From Chimonanthus salicifolius (lineage: Eukaryota > Streptophyta > Magnoliopsida > Laurales > Calycanthaceae), in the NCBI GenBank assembly GCA_013350335.1, contig CM023533.1, positions 28,006,869 to 28,070,868 on the forward strand: a DNA stretch of 64,000 bases. The letters are read 5' to 3'. Below, one piece after another: positions 36,212 through 48,587 of this stretch. The first letter of the stretch is position 1. Each line of letters begins with the position of its first letter. Both the position numbers and the translations under genes were made by a program. The notes beneath the pieces were generated by a model that saw only the letters and a program-made list of their open reading frames with translations, did no database searches and was not told the origin of the DNA.

Positions 36212-38020
36212 ATACTGGAGTAGTATAAAGTGTATTGAAAATGGATAAGATCACATGGAGTGCCAGCCTTATATAGAGAGTTCTTTAAAAAATACAATTA
36301 TTTCAAATGAAACAATTAAAATGGGACGGAGGGAATACTATGTTTTAATATTTCATCATAAAATAGTATTTGATTTTTTTTATTTGTTTTTAATTTCTAT
36401 CTGGCACACTGAATATACTCTTGTTAGATGCCATTTGTGTACCTTCACTAATAGATGTTAGTGGCTTAAATCGATAAATTGGGCTCTTAAGATAGTACAA
36501 AATCTAATTGCCCACTCTGTACTTGTAAATTTAAATTTACAATTATCTAATTTGATGTGAATGCGATACTGTTTATTTATTTGTCCTATTTGCACCTACA
36601 CCCATTTTGAGCATTCCATGAGCAATGAATTAGATTTTTCTAAGAATCTATATTAAGTTCTAAGTTTAGTGATAAAATTCATGTTCTAAGTTCTAAATCT
36701 TTTATTATTTATTTTTTGTTGAAGAAAGAAGGAGACTATAATTTATAACTATGACAGGTAATGAAATAAGATTCTAAAAAAAATTCAATTCGTCGTTAAT
36801 ATTTAGAGTAAATTGCAGCAGATGCTCAAGTCTTAAAAGAGGTAAATCCTTCTAGTTTTGAAATTTAAAATGAATAATAATAATAATAATAGCAATCCAA
36901 AACTACAAGTCTGGCATAATTTGATAATTGTCTACTCTAGTTTACTAAATAACTGCAATGAAATATGCTAAAAAAACTGCACTGACTCAATTTAGTCGGT
37001 ACAGTATTTATGAATAATTTGAAATTTGGACTCAGACTTCAAACTTTTTCAAGTAGTTTAGCTAAAATTTTATATTTAATTTGATAAAATTCATTGAGCT
37101 ATTTGATTTATTTAATTTTTGAATTTTTAAACTATAGAATTAATGAAATATCACTTTTATTGGAGAATCTAACTTTGGTGTGCTCTAGGAGCAATGGGTT
37201 CACCCGTAAGGATTTTAGTAGGACCCTATTTGAGTTTTCCACATGTAAATTTAAAAAAAAAAATTGATGGTGCGCTGTAGACTTAATTCAAGTAGTATAT
37301 GCATCTTCATTATTCAATTCTAAAATTTTACATTTTATTTATATTTTGTTACATATATTGGTAATCTAACTTATGAGCAATTTATACGCTGTAGAGTCAG
37401 CTTTATCTTAAATCTAAGCTATAATTTTATTGTTATTTTGATTTAATAATTTTTAATCATTTAATAAATTTTAGTGTAATTGTATTGTTATAGATGATAT
37501 GTAAGTTATAATTTTATTTCTTTTAGTAATTGTGTTAGAGGTTTCACAATTATATATGAATAGTGGCATTATTTTTAGTGTTCCATTAATTGTGGATTTT
37601 CAATAGTTCTCATTTTATACAGAAATCCACGGATTGAATATACATTAGTTGTTAGTTTTATTACTATCTATTAATTTATTTACATTTCTTGCAGTTTATA
37701 CTTTATTTAGCGGTTAAAAGTTATTCAATGTGAGTTTTATTTTTCATTATTTAAATAGTTATTTTTTCATTATACTAGTTAAGTGATTGGGAATTACTTC
37801 CATTTTCTAATATTTTTCTACATTTTTATGTAATTTTTAATTATTTACTATTTATTTTTTATTTCTATAATTCATAATTTAAAATAATACTCAAATAAAT
37901 TATGAAATTATTCTACAATTTTTTCTTATTATCTATTTGTTTGATTTTTTTACTATTTTAATATTAATTATTTAATTTTACAATATTTAGATTACATTAA
38001 AAGATGTAAACGATTAAGAC
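36212..38020. other. AT-rich intergenic DNA with a SINE tail
   Basis: A Stowaway-like end is present near 36323-36340 (GGGACGGAGGGAATACTA). A family A SINE fragment is at 37170-37261 (gggttcacccgtaaggatttt, then gagttttccacatgtaaattt and an A-run). Otherwise no gene or ordered repeat is visible. Confidence 0.5.
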
Positions 38021-38169
38021 CGAATTGGTGGATATTGCTGGCTTGCATCACTACTTACTAAGGAATTCTTCCAAATGATCAGGCGCGCCACGTCTCCAAA
38101 ACCAATACCTCATGATATCTCAGCCGTTGATCTCTTAACAACGCTATCTTCACTTCCGCTTTTGTGAGC

Positions 38170-38990
38170 GGGTGCCCTACTACTTTTCTTTGCGTTCTCA
38201 ATGTTTTCTTTTATCTTCGTTCCATCAGTGGACCGAGGGTTTGAGTTGCGAGATCTCGTTTGAGGATACTGTTTCTGTGGAGGGCGTTTTTCTTTTCTGT
38301 ACGCGGAAGATGGATTCTTTTTACCAATTTTCATCTTTCTATTCAGGAAGGGGCGGATTAGCGACCGAGATGGGCATTCTTCTTTTCTGGTACATAAAAG
38401 ATGGATTCTTTTTACTTTCTTCGTATATCTTCTCCCTTTTTCAAAAATCCTAATTTTTTTTTTTTGTGTTTTGTTAGATCACACAAGGCCGTTTTACCCG
38501 GGATCTCCCAATCTGTGGTGTCCGGTTTCTATTTTATTCTGTGATGGATCTGATCTGTAGTGTGTATGTGGGGGTGGGTATGCAGTTGTGATGGATGTAT
38601 GTTATCATACCTTTTGTCATGACCGGTGTGCTTGCATGGCAGCTAAAAAATCCTAAAAAAAATATTTTTTTTTTGTGTGTTTTGTTAGATCGCATAAGGC
38701 CGTTTTACGTGGGACCTCCCAATCTGTGGTGTCCGCAAGATCAGCCCTTGGATCCGATGTATGGCTGTAAAAATAAGTAGTTTGAGCTCCGATCTTCATT
38801 TGAGGTAGAAAAGCTGACAATTTGAAAGATTGTTGATATGTAGTCTGCGCTTGCATCTTTTTGGTGTTTTGGGAAATCGCACGACGCGCTTTTGCCCGAG
38901 TTCTCCCAACCTGTTGTCTCCGGTTTCTCTTTGTTGTTCTTTATCTTTTCTGGTACGTGTTGTGTCCGGTTTCTCTTTGGTTCTTCCTTT
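38170..38990 (+). repeat. repeated unidentified GC-richer module
   Basis: A block tgtTTTGttagatcRcacaaggc, then GTTTTACccgGGATCTCCCA, then ATCTGTGGTGTCCGG occurs at about 38463-38530, again at 38672-38745, and diverged at 38862-38932. A shorter pair repeats upstream (ttcttttctgtac...aagatggattctttttac at about 38290 and 38375). The region is GC-richer than its surroundings and has CT-rich stretches like a leader, but I recognise no protein. It may be the promoter/leader of a decayed transposon or gene. Confidence 0.55.
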
Positions 38991-39119
38991 GTTTCCCTCT
39001 TTTTTAACACTGCTACTGTATTCACGCATCGATTATCAGTGCAGATATTGTCAATCCAGGCAAAGAGGAAGTACAAATCTGCATTTCTGCTTCGAACGAC
39101 TCCTTCATAAGTTTTAATG

Positions 39120-39813
39120 AGGTATTACATTGTTTCAAACATATTTTTCCGTTATATTTATATTCAATTAATTTTTTAAGAAGTTGGAATTATTTTTGTA
39201 TTTTTATCTTCTATGTATCGTTATATTGATTTTCTTTTGTACTTTATGCTCTTTTTTCCTTTTTTAATTATAATCTTAAACATTTTTAAAGAAGTATCAA
39301 TAATAGTTTTTTAATTTAAAATTTCAGATCTATAAATTAATAGTTTGCATTTGTTAAAGAAACAAATGAAACAAATGAAAAGAAATAAGTAAATTCTATT
39401 GAATTTAGATTTAAATAATCAAATAAATAGTTTGTCACAGATAATGTCTTTAAGAACATAAATTCTCTACAAGAAAAGGTCTTCCCATGACTCAGTTTGC
39501 AACAGGGGTTATGGCCCACCAGGTTGATTTATGGACTTCTCATTGATTTTCCAATGGATTTGTTTTATAATATTGGTGAGAGTTGTTCTCATGCATGATC
39601 ATACAAAGATGTGATTGAATTTTTCAAAGAAAAAAAAGATGTGATTGTGCTGGCAAGTTGCTTCATTGACATGAGCAGGGGTTGGTGTGATAATTGATCG
39701 ATCTCTCCCTCTCTCATGTACGTCCTATTGCCATTTCCTTTGGGAATTTATATGCTTTTTAGACCCTTGATATCTTTACAAAGTATAAGAGAAAAGCGAT
39801 GCTGTCATTGTAG
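39120..39813. other. AT-rich intergenic DNA
   Basis: I see no feature that can be supported. Confidence 0.4.
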
Positions 39814-40803
39814 GGAAGATAACATGTGGTATTTCAGTTTTCAATGAGTTACTCTTGGAGAAATATGATGGAGGCAAAGGATCCCACTTTGGTGCAAGTT
39901 TTCTCTTAGACTCTGCAGTTTCTTTTGTAATGCTATTCTTGCTTCTAAAGAGGCAAAGGATCCCACTTGGTGCAAGTTTCTCTTAGACTCTACACTTTCT
40001 TTTGTCATGCTATTTTGTCATAAGTTGGATTCAATTTTTTAAGTTTTACATTTCCACTTCACTCCATAAAGTCATGCTACTTCACTCCACAATGATGTCT
40101 CAGCTTTAGTATCTTGCTCTGGTTTTCAAACTATAATCATTGTACACTTTGTGTCTAGTGGTGGTCCCTTGCCCCCAATTTTTGTCCTATTCTTAGTTGC
40201 AATGCGATGTCTTTTGATGCAAACAAGTAGTATTGCATCAAACACAGAGTATTCTTTGCTGTGTTGGGAGTAGCTTGAACTCAAGACCCTCCTGCATATC
40301 AGGCCGGTTCTTGACCATCAAGCCAACTCACACGAGTTTGCTTAAATACAATTTTCATGCATAAAAATGATTTTTTTTTTTTAAATGACTAGGTTATGTC
40401 GAACATGCACTTGCATTGGTATTAAAACATGCATACAATCTGCGTTAACTGATACATATTTAATTTCCAGGTTGCAGCTGCACTAAATGGTTTAGCTGAA
40501 CTCAAAAATAGCAAATTTGAAACACACAAGTTTAAAAAAAGAAGATAAATTTGAATAGTTTTTAAACGAATTTACAATGGGTTTACCTTTGTTTTGCAAA
40601 TAGTGGATGACATCAAAGAAACAATATGGAATTAATGATCGAGGTGTTTCTCTTTCTTCAAGACGAAAGAAGAAAAAGACAATCTAAGATGATCACCCTA
40701 ATGAGGAGGAGGTAAGGATGTTTTTGTATTTAAAAACTATGATGATTTCTCTTAGTATGAAGTAAGGTTAATTAATCATATTATTTTTGTATTCTTATCA
40801 GAT

Positions 40804-41220
40804 TGTACCTAACTTAGCAATTATATGGAACGCTAAGAACGTTGGGTTGAAAGACGTGAAATATGCAGACTTCAAATAACGCATATTTGATGCTCTCAAG
40901 TTAGAGGAAATTAAATACTCAGGAGCTAGAATAATTGCAGCTGCTAAACAATGTTAAATTTCTACAAAACTATTCATACAGCTGGATCATGACATCTTAA
41001 CAAAATGTAAAAAGATCACCACTTCAGAAAAAATGCAGCAGATAAACAATTAATGAATGAAATAGATGCATGGGAAGCAAAAAATGGACCCGAAATCATT
41101 TTAATGATTTCGGGTGACTAAGATTTTGCTGGAAAATTAAAAGAGGAGAAGGAAAGCACAACAGAAGAAATGAAATTCATAGGAAAAAAGAGATGTGAAT
41201 TTGGTGATGTTGCACATGGT
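40804..41220 (+). pseudogene. NYN-domain (limkain/MARF1-type) pseudogene, left arm
   Basis: NYN domains are PIN-like ribonuclease folds found in limkain-b1/MARF1-type proteins. The plus strand reads LAIIWNAKNVGLKDV, then YSGARIIAAAKQ, then after a frame change ADKQLMNEIDAWEAKNGP and IILMISGD*DFAGKL. This is the order of NYN motifs: W-N/D-x-x-N-V, then ADK at the helix, then LISGDxDF with the acidic catalytic positions. Several in-frame stops and at least one frameshift make it non-functional. The stop inside ISGD*DF is TAA, where the right arm keeps CAA. Only the domain core is present. Confidence 0.55.
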
Positions 41221-41399
41221 AAAAACTTTAAGGCAAAATTTTGATTTTTCGTATTTTATAAATTTGATGTAAAAAGGAAATAAGCAACTACTATGTATTG
41301 CTCCGCATCAACTTTATTTTGGTTAACAATTGTAAATCCACACGCCTACATCACTACTGTTCCAATATGTTTTTAAATCAAATTTATAAAATACGGAAA

Positions 41400-41870
41400 A
41401 TCAAAATTTTGACTTAAGGTTTTTACCATTTGTAACATCACCAAATTCACATCTCTTTTTTCTATGGATTTCAGTTCTTCTGCTGTGCTTTCATCAATTG
41501 ACATCACGTATATCGTATTTCCATTGTTTTTCTTCTCTTTCAATTTTCAAGCAAAATCTTGGTCGCCCGAAATCATCAAAATGGTTCCGGGTCCATTCTT
41601 TGCTTCCCATGCATCCATTTCATTTATTAATTTTTTATCTGTTGTATTTTTTATGAAATGGTGATATTTATAAGTTTGGTGATATTTATAAGTTTTGTTA
41701 AGATGTCATGATCCAGCTGGGTGAATAGTTTTGTGGAGATTGAACATTGTTTAGCAGCTGTCATTATTTTAACTTCTGAGTATTTAATTTTCTTTTAACT
41801 TGAGAGCATCAAATATGCGTTGTTTGAAGTCTGCATATTTCACGCCTAACGTTCTCAACGTCTAATGTAA
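41400..41870 (-). pseudogene. NYN-domain pseudogene, right arm
   Basis: The minus strand reads WEAKNGPGTILMISGDQDFA followed by a stop, with the matching upstream segments reaching to about 41870 (LKTSNNAYLML-type frame after decay). It is the inverted partner of the left-arm NYN sequence and has different stops, so each arm decayed independently after the inversion formed. Confidence 0.5.
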
Positions 41871-42741
41871 TTGACTCCTTAGAAGCAAAAATAGCATTAC
41901 GAAAGAAAATGCAGTCATAAGAGAAACTTGCACCAAAGTGGGATCCTTTGCCTCTTTAGAAGCAAAAACACAGAACTGCGTCTCCATAGAACAAGGTTCC
42001 TCTCATCATATTTCTCCAAGAGTAACTCGTTGAAATACCACAGGTTATCTTCCAAACGGCGTATCTTTCTGTCACATATTCACCGATTCATTTCATGGCG
42101 CAAAGTTGCTTAATTTAATCTTGTTCTTGTTGGTAACAGAACAGGGCCATTCAGATTAGCATTTGGATAAGAAAGGGCCCCCATGGTTGAACAGTCTGGG
42201 CTTTTTGAGGATGTGGATTGAGTCTTTTATAAATTTATTAAACTTTATACGACTATTGCACACCCCCCTTTTGATGGGGTTTTGCATGGGTTGCTTGTTA
42301 TGTCTCTCAAAAGGCTGAGAGCAATGTGGGGGGTTATTGTGTTTTGATTTGATGATACATTTGTGCTGCGTTGTGCCCAAGGTTTGTTTGAATGTTGGGG
42401 GGATGTCTTTTGAAAGTGCTAGTACTGTTTTGAGGCCATTTGTCCCTACTTAAATGTTGTATTTATCAATTTGAGGTATTTGTAGAAATACCATTCCAAT
42501 GAAGAATGCCTCATTTCGAAGGAAACAAAATACGTACCCAACGGGAATTCGAGAGCAAGGAGGAGGCCCTTCGGGAAAAAAAACCATATCTGGAGCTTCC
42601 AGACCACTAGGTTGGGTAGGCACGCAGGACTACTGCAATATTTTCAAAAAATAGAAGCGAAGTGCATGTGACTGAATCCTTTCTCTCTCCTATTGGAGTT
42701 TTTTCTCTCTAATAACGAATTGGAATTTAGATTATGGAATT

Positions 42742-43000
42742 CTTTATTATGAAATTTTTCTATAAATTCCTTTATTAATTGTGTAAGTGTGAGATTCTCA
42801 TTTAAAATTCAAATCTTATAACTAAGGAATAAATTGTAAATGCATTTTCCCCCTAATAGATTAATTTATTGTTCTTTATTATGAAATTTTTCTATAAATT
42901 TCTTCATTAAATGTGTAAGTGCGAGATTCTCGTTTGAAATTCAAAGCTTATTACTAAGGAATAAATTGTAAATGCATTTTCCCCATAATATATTAAGATA
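42742..43000. repeat. tandem duplication, 132-bp period
   Basis: tctttattatgaaatttttc occurs at 42741 and 42873, and the next about 120 bases match with a few substitutions. No coding content. Confidence 0.85.
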
Positions 43001-44310
43001 GTGTTCTCTAAAGGGTGACAAGTTATTTCCTTTTGCTATGATAATTTTTGTTATAGCTATGAGCACCTTTTGAAAGAATAGAACACATAAAAATATTCAA
43101 GAGAAAAAAATCTCTCATTTCTCAGCGTCGTCCAAATAAACCTTTTCAGCCAGTCATCAATCGAAAAAGTGGTAGAAAACATTTTTTTAGGCATTTTTTT
43201 TCCCTTTCTAAACGCTGTTAACATTTGTTAGAATTATATTGTTATTTTTATTATCTTTTATCAAAATTATATTTCAAGATATCCAACCAAATAAAGATGT
43301 TAATTCCCATTAAAAAGTTAAAGAGATCCAATATGCTGAAGTTTTAGAATTTGTAATAAATACGAACAGAGGGCTGAAAATCGAATCCAAAATGATTGTC
43401 GAGTTGATAAAAATTAACATTTACTTGTAATAATTTGTAATTTATTAAATAGTGTAATTTAATATTGTTGGTATTATTAACCTTGTTGACCATTCTTCAA
43501 TGTAATGGGCAACCAAACTTGGAAGAAAACAATTCTATTAGATACCTTCTCAATTTTAACCTTTAGGTCAGAACTCAGATATTGATTACTCATTAATAAA
43601 GTTAAAGAGCTTTTCTAGAATGTTTACTAATTTTTTTGCGCATTTCTACAATTAAGAGAATATAGATGATTTGACAATTACAATAGGTAAAAGGATGTAA
43701 ATGTTAAGAAGCTTTTTAGATGGAAAAAAAAGAAGAGCACAGATGTGTCATCTGTAATTGGATAAATTAATGAAAAGAATTAAAAAACTCAATGATGCAA
43801 AGATGAAATCAACGAAAATCACAATAATGATTTGACAATTTTGATTTTCCTACAAGCATACTAATGTCATTTGCATGTGGCTATATAAACAAAACTATCT
43901 ATATCTTATATTATTCAATCATTATTATGTGTATTGTTTTGATATTTTGTGGGAAAAGAAAGAGGAAGGAGGAGGTGAGCCCCCTTGGCCCCACCTGGTG
44001 TGCCCGAAGCATAGTGGATATCACCTTTTGGTATTTTATGCTGAGTTTTCCTTGACTTTCTATACTTAAATTAAAAAAAAAACTCATAAGATGTCCAATA
44101 AAATAATATCTAAGAAGTATTAGATCTTTATTCAATTTCACCATAATTCAAACTACATCGATTGGATGAATAATATCAGCATATATTTGTCGAATTTGGG
44201 GAGTCCTATATGTGTTTGTTGGAATGAAATAAAAAGAGACGCCAACTACTTTGGCATGGATCCAAAGTATAGCTACCAATATTTAGCCCATATTATCCCA
44301 TCATCGTCAA
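43001..44310. other. AT-rich intergenic DNA with a SINE fragment
   Basis: A family A SINE fragment with the tail ttttatgctgagttttcctt and A-run lies at about 43960-44085, in a GC-richer patch. The rest shows no gene. Confidence 0.45.
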
Positions 44311-44319
44311 TTCATACCT

Positions 44320-45500
44320 TAAAGCTGACCTAAGTGTGGATTCGAGGATGGACTTATTTAAATATGTTAATACAAAGAAAAATCCTTTTCCGCATGTGCC
44401 CATTTTGTGTGAAAAAAAAAATTAAAAGGTTATTGTGGTAAAAAAAGGTTAACATCCATCTAAAGGTACTCATAGAAGAATTTGACATAACTACAAGAAG
44501 AAACCCAAAATGCAATTGTTCATTGATCCCTTTGTTTCTTCTTTCAATAAAAGTGCAATCAAGGTGTTAAGGGGTCCTAAAGCCTAAACCACATGGCACT
44601 ATGTCTAGGTGCGAGCCTAATGTTGCAGGTGCACGTACTTAGATACTTCAAAATATGTATATTGCATTGATTTTAACAAAATAAAATACTACCAATCATA
44701 AGCAGCAAAATATATCGGTATTCGGCACTTGGAGCCTGAGCTTCCAAGAACATTACATAAGCATGCATTGCATACAACATAAGTATATTATCTAATAATT
44801 AGAAATTTTATTAAATATTACTACCAAATACATCATGTCAATTATAATATTTAATATTTACCTGCTCAAAAAAAACTTTTTAGAGGGGAAAAGTTCCTAA
44901 AATATAGGAGGTGAGAGCCTAGCGCAAAATGGGAGGGGAAAGGGGCAAATAGGTCTAGAGCTCAGGCGCAACTAAGGCATACTTTTACTGCTAATACTAA
45001 TTTACCGACTTCAAATAAATCATAAAGATGAAATAGGGTACTTACGAAAATTCAGGCCCTTCATAAGCAATATCTTCATTAGCATGCTATCAATGGTGAT
45101 TTCATTAGGGTTGGCAGTGCAACAGGCTTCCAGATGCCGTCCTTCTCCTTTATCAATTGACACCACCAGACAAACTTGGGACTGAGGGTGCTGTGATTGC
45201 CGGTCATCTTCCTTTTCCTTAAGTTTTGGCATGCGAACCAGAACATTAATGCTTTCACTAGAAAACTTTCGTTCTAAGGTGATGACTCTGTCTTCCGGAT
45301 CAGAGACAATCTCAAATTGTGTCAAATCAGGGTAACCCTGCAAAATGGTTAGACAAATATGTGATCCCAGGATCTTCAAGCCAAAGTTACTCTCAAATGA
45401 AGAATCCATGTTACACATATATATGACAAAATTGAAGCTAATTTGTTGAAGGAAAGTGAAGTTGCTAATTGAGAAAAGAGAAATGCAGCAGTGTTTTAAT
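44320..45500. repeat. segmental duplicate of 52.5-54.0 kb
   Basis: AAAGCTGACCTAAGTG, GGATGGACTTATTTAA, CATCCATCTAAAGGTA and GAAGAATTTGACATAACTA occur here and at 52496-52640 in the same order and spacing. The match continues through p32 exon 2 and its flank to about 45500. A GC-rich SINE present at 52776-52942 is absent here, so that SINE inserted after the duplication or was lost from this copy. Confidence 0.8.
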
Positions 45501-45920
45501 CACCTGCATGGGAAAGAATCCTTTAAGACCCATCTATGATGAAATGTATTAAAGGAAATAAGAGTCCTAATTGAGTTATGTTTTTATTTTAGCTGTAATC
45601 CCTAAATCATGAGACTTCTTCTCTAATTGGGACTGTATTATGTATATCAGAAGGACACTGATTGCAGAGAGGAGGACTCGGTGGAAGGTCTTATCGGCTT
45701 CGAGGCACTTATCGACTTTGAGCTTTTCCGCTGAAGAAGAAGCACAGCAGACGGGAAGAAGTGAAGAGGGCGACTTTGTTGGGTCGAGATGGGCTTTGGT
45801 TTTCCTGAGCAGAGATGAAGATGATGCAGGAAAAGAAGAAGAGGAAAAATAGGAGAGAGATCGATTTTGTATCGATGAAAGAGAATAAATACGAAGGGAC
45901 TTTCGAATGAAAGAAGACAT
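45046..45920 (-). pseudogene. p32/MAM33-family pseudogene (truncated duplicate)
   Basis: Two exon-like pieces remain. Exon 1, from 45920, reads MSSFIRKSLRIYSLSSIQNR with the Ser-rich presequence, up to ADKTFHRVLLSAI near 45658, where the open frame continues into unrelated residues. Exon 2, 45337-45046, reads GYPDLTQFEIVSDPEDRVI, then CCTANPNEITIDSML, after which a deletion shifts the frame (intact gene: SMLLKSVDVSEDLAYEGPEF). It is 292 nt against 341 in the intact gene. Exon 3 is absent. The first intron is about 0.3 kb instead of 4.5 kb. Parent: the gene at 51734-58482. Confidence 0.85.
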
Positions 45921-46079
45921 CTTCTTTTCTTCTTCTGCAGAGGGTTTCGGGAGGGATTTGGTTTCCTTCTCTTCTTATAGGGTTTTAGGCACGGTTTTTG
46001 AAGCTTAAGGTCATTCTTAAGGAAAGGCACAAGGGTTTTGTGCCGAAATTACCAAATTATCCATCAATAGGGTTACGAG

Positions 46080-46767
46080 TGAAAATAATTTAAGAAAATA
46101 CTATTATGTGCTTTTAAAATTCAATGCACATTTGTTAATATCTCTAATTGGGTGTTTATGTTATTTTCTAATTTTTTTTTTTGAAAATTTAATAAAAGTC
46201 GTGCTTTCTAAAATACTTTCTATATTTGAGTTGTTTTGTAGAAAAAATGAAAAATGATTTTCAAAAGTTTTTAGAATTAAATAAAAATGTGAATGACATA
46301 GATTCTAGGATGGTTGTTTGATTTTTATAATATTCTAACTTTTTTTATAAAATTCATAAATTTTTATGATTTTTATAATATTCTAACTTTTTTATAAAAT
46401 TTAGAAATTTTTATAATAAAAATTTATGAATTATAATAAAAGATATATGTCACTAAAGGATAGATGTTTGAGAACATGAATTTCATACTAAGTATTTTCT
46501 CATGTTGGTTTTCTATATTTAAAATTTTTAGATATTTTTCAATTTTGAGGACATCTTTTAAATTTTCATGTCATACTTTATTTGTATCGAAATTTAGACT
46601 TTCAAGGTTTTGAAATTCCAATAAAAAAAGTCATTATTCTTAACAAAAATATGCTTTTTCATTTTTGTCTATTTCCCTATTTTTTTTAATAAAATAAGAG
46701 AAAAATCATATCAACAATAACCCTAATGCATATAATTACATATCCATTAAACCTAACTATTTAGGGC
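46080..46767. repeat. duplicated PILS 3' flank, left of LTR element
   Basis: 46080-46250 matches 23350-23530 downstream of PILS copy 2. The rest is AT-rich with a local duplication of gatttttataatattctaac (about 46320 and 46368). No gene. Confidence 0.65.
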
Positions 46768-47169
46768 TGTTGGAACTTGTGGCTCAATTCTACTGAAATT
46801 AGGAGTCTAGTTACATGAGACTCCTAATTAAATGGGATTCCTAATTACATTAGGACACTGCAATACTGCTATGTATTAAGGATGTGGGTTTCATGGAAAC
46901 CCTGCCGTTCGGCCGAGTGCCTTCCGAGGCCAGAAGGGGCCTCTTGCAGCAAAGGTGTAGTGAGGGAGATAGAGAGAGAGGGAAGATACCAAAAGAGATC
47001 TTGGGATCTAAATATTGTATCTATATTCTTTTTATCTATAATGAAATCTACACTCTCCCGTGGACGTAGGCTAAGATTGGGCCGAACCACGTATATCCTG
47101 TGTTCTCTGTGTTTATGTGTGATTGAGTCTGTATTTTCTATATGTGGGTATTGGGTCTATTCCCTAACA
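46768..47169 (+). repeat. 5' LTR
   Basis: 402 bp, TGTTGGAACTTGTGGC ... TTCCCTAACA. It differs from the 3' LTR mainly by lacking one 17-bp repeat unit around ACTCCTAATTACAT; the rest looks almost identical. The LTR pair carries identical incidental ORFs on both strands. Confidence 0.9.
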
Positions 47170-47170
47170 G

Positions 47171-47192
47171 TGGTATCATGAGCGAAGGTTCG
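47171..47192 (+). other. primer-binding site for initiator-Met tRNA
   Basis: TGGTATCATGAGCGAAGG lies one base after the LTR end. The first eight bases match the standard plant iMet complement TGGTATCAGAGC; then one extra T is inserted before GAGC. Confidence 0.75.
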
Positions 47193-48587
47193 ATTCGGGC
47201 CAGATAAATCACACGTCGGAATCGTCTGCAAAAGGAGAGGGGCAAAAACAACAATGCAATACCGCTGCAGATCTGATTTTTTTCAGATCTGTGAGTGGCA
47301 GCCAGTAGAGGTGGGCTGGAAAGACAAAGCACCCTCACCAGTGGAAGCAGATCCGTTCCATGTCGATTCTAAGAAAACCAGAGACACGTTCGTCGGAGGG
47401 GAAATCAGATCTGAGAGATCAGATCTGTAATTCGAGAGAAAAAAAAAAAGGCAGCAGATCGGTGAGAATCTGCAGAGGGTGGAGACTGCAGGAAGAGGCG
47501 AGCAGAGGCAGCGGTAGCGCTGAGATTTGGGTACAGATCCGTGGAGGAGCAAGGTGAAGCTGTAGTAGAGAGGAAGAAGCAGATCAACGGCAGTGGCGGC
47601 GCTGGGCATGAGCGTACACAGCAGCAGGAGGATCGCCGGAGATCGAGAAACCCAGATCTGAGCAACACCGGCAGATCTACAGATCTCGGAAGGAGGAAAT
47701 CCAGATCTGATTTCTCAGATCGGGTTTTGCGCAGCCAAACCAGAGGCGGAAGCAGCCAGCGTCGGCGGCAGGCTGTAAAATGGTGGCTTCACAGATCTGG
47801 TTTTCTTGGCGGCAGCCAGTCGTAGGAACAGCAGCAGGGAAGCCGGAGGCAGCAAGAAGCGCCGGCCAGCAGTGGGGCCGAAACCCATCGTCAGCCAGAC
47901 TGGCCAGATCTGGGAATAGATCTGAGGACTCGCAACAGAAAGAGAGATCGAACTACAAGGGGTTCTCTCTCGGTCGTGCAGGAGGAGAGGTGGTCACCGG
48001 AGTGAGAGAAGGAGTTCTGCAGGAAGGCCGAACAGCAGATCGGGACAGACCGAGAAGGGTTCATTGGCCAGAGAGCTCGGACAGTGGCGCGAGTGGTACA
48101 GAACGGATCTGTAGTGCAAATCTGGGGCGATGACAAGGCAGATCTGCAGACAGGAAGGGTCTCTCTTCCATCGCCGTGCGTGGCAGCACCAGAGACCGAG
48201 GGAAGGAGAGAAATCTGCCAGCACCAGGAGAAGGAGACGCTGCAACAGGCCGGGCAGCAGGCTTAGCGACGGAACAAGATCAGATCGCAGAAAGGGGTTT
48301 CACTGCAGCGCCAGATCTGATAGGATGGCACTGCCGTGGCCAGATCAGATCTGGGAAAACTGCGGGCGGAGGCCTGCAGATGCCGGAGAAGCAGGAAGAG
48401 GCGGATCTGGCAGCCGTGGCGATTTCAGATCTGAGGCAGAACACAAGAGACCTAGATCTGAGATCGGGAGGAGCAGAGAGATCGGCAGCAGCCAGATCCA
48501 AGGGGCAGGCCAGATCTGCCAGCAGCCGGAGGTATGCAAGCGGCAGGCCGAGTAGCGGGATCGGCCAGGCAGCGGCAGTGAAGGAAG

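Larger units (their letters stand above)
39814..42053. repeat. inverted repeat carrying NYN-domain debris
   Basis: The left arm outer end GGAAGATAACATGTGGTATT (39814) is matched in inverted form at 42032-42053. The arms then match through cctttgcctcttTAGAAGCAA (inverted) and through the NYN sequence to inner ends near 41268 and 41377, leaving a loop of about 108 bp. The left arm has about 800 extra bases (roughly 40000-40800) that the right arm lacks. These extra bases include a SINE piece at 40262-40340 and a duplicated aaggatcccactTGGTGCAAG block (39880 and 39956). Confidence 0.8.

Noticed and set aside
35087..36219. 8-bp target duplication of the hAT element at 35095-36211
   Set aside because: The flanking 8-mers gtagcttg and atactgga do not match.
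46869..47181. ORFs of 73, 99 and 61 codons, repeated identically at 49738-50056
   Set aside because: They lie inside the two LTRs and are incidental; neither direction shows retroelement or host protein features.
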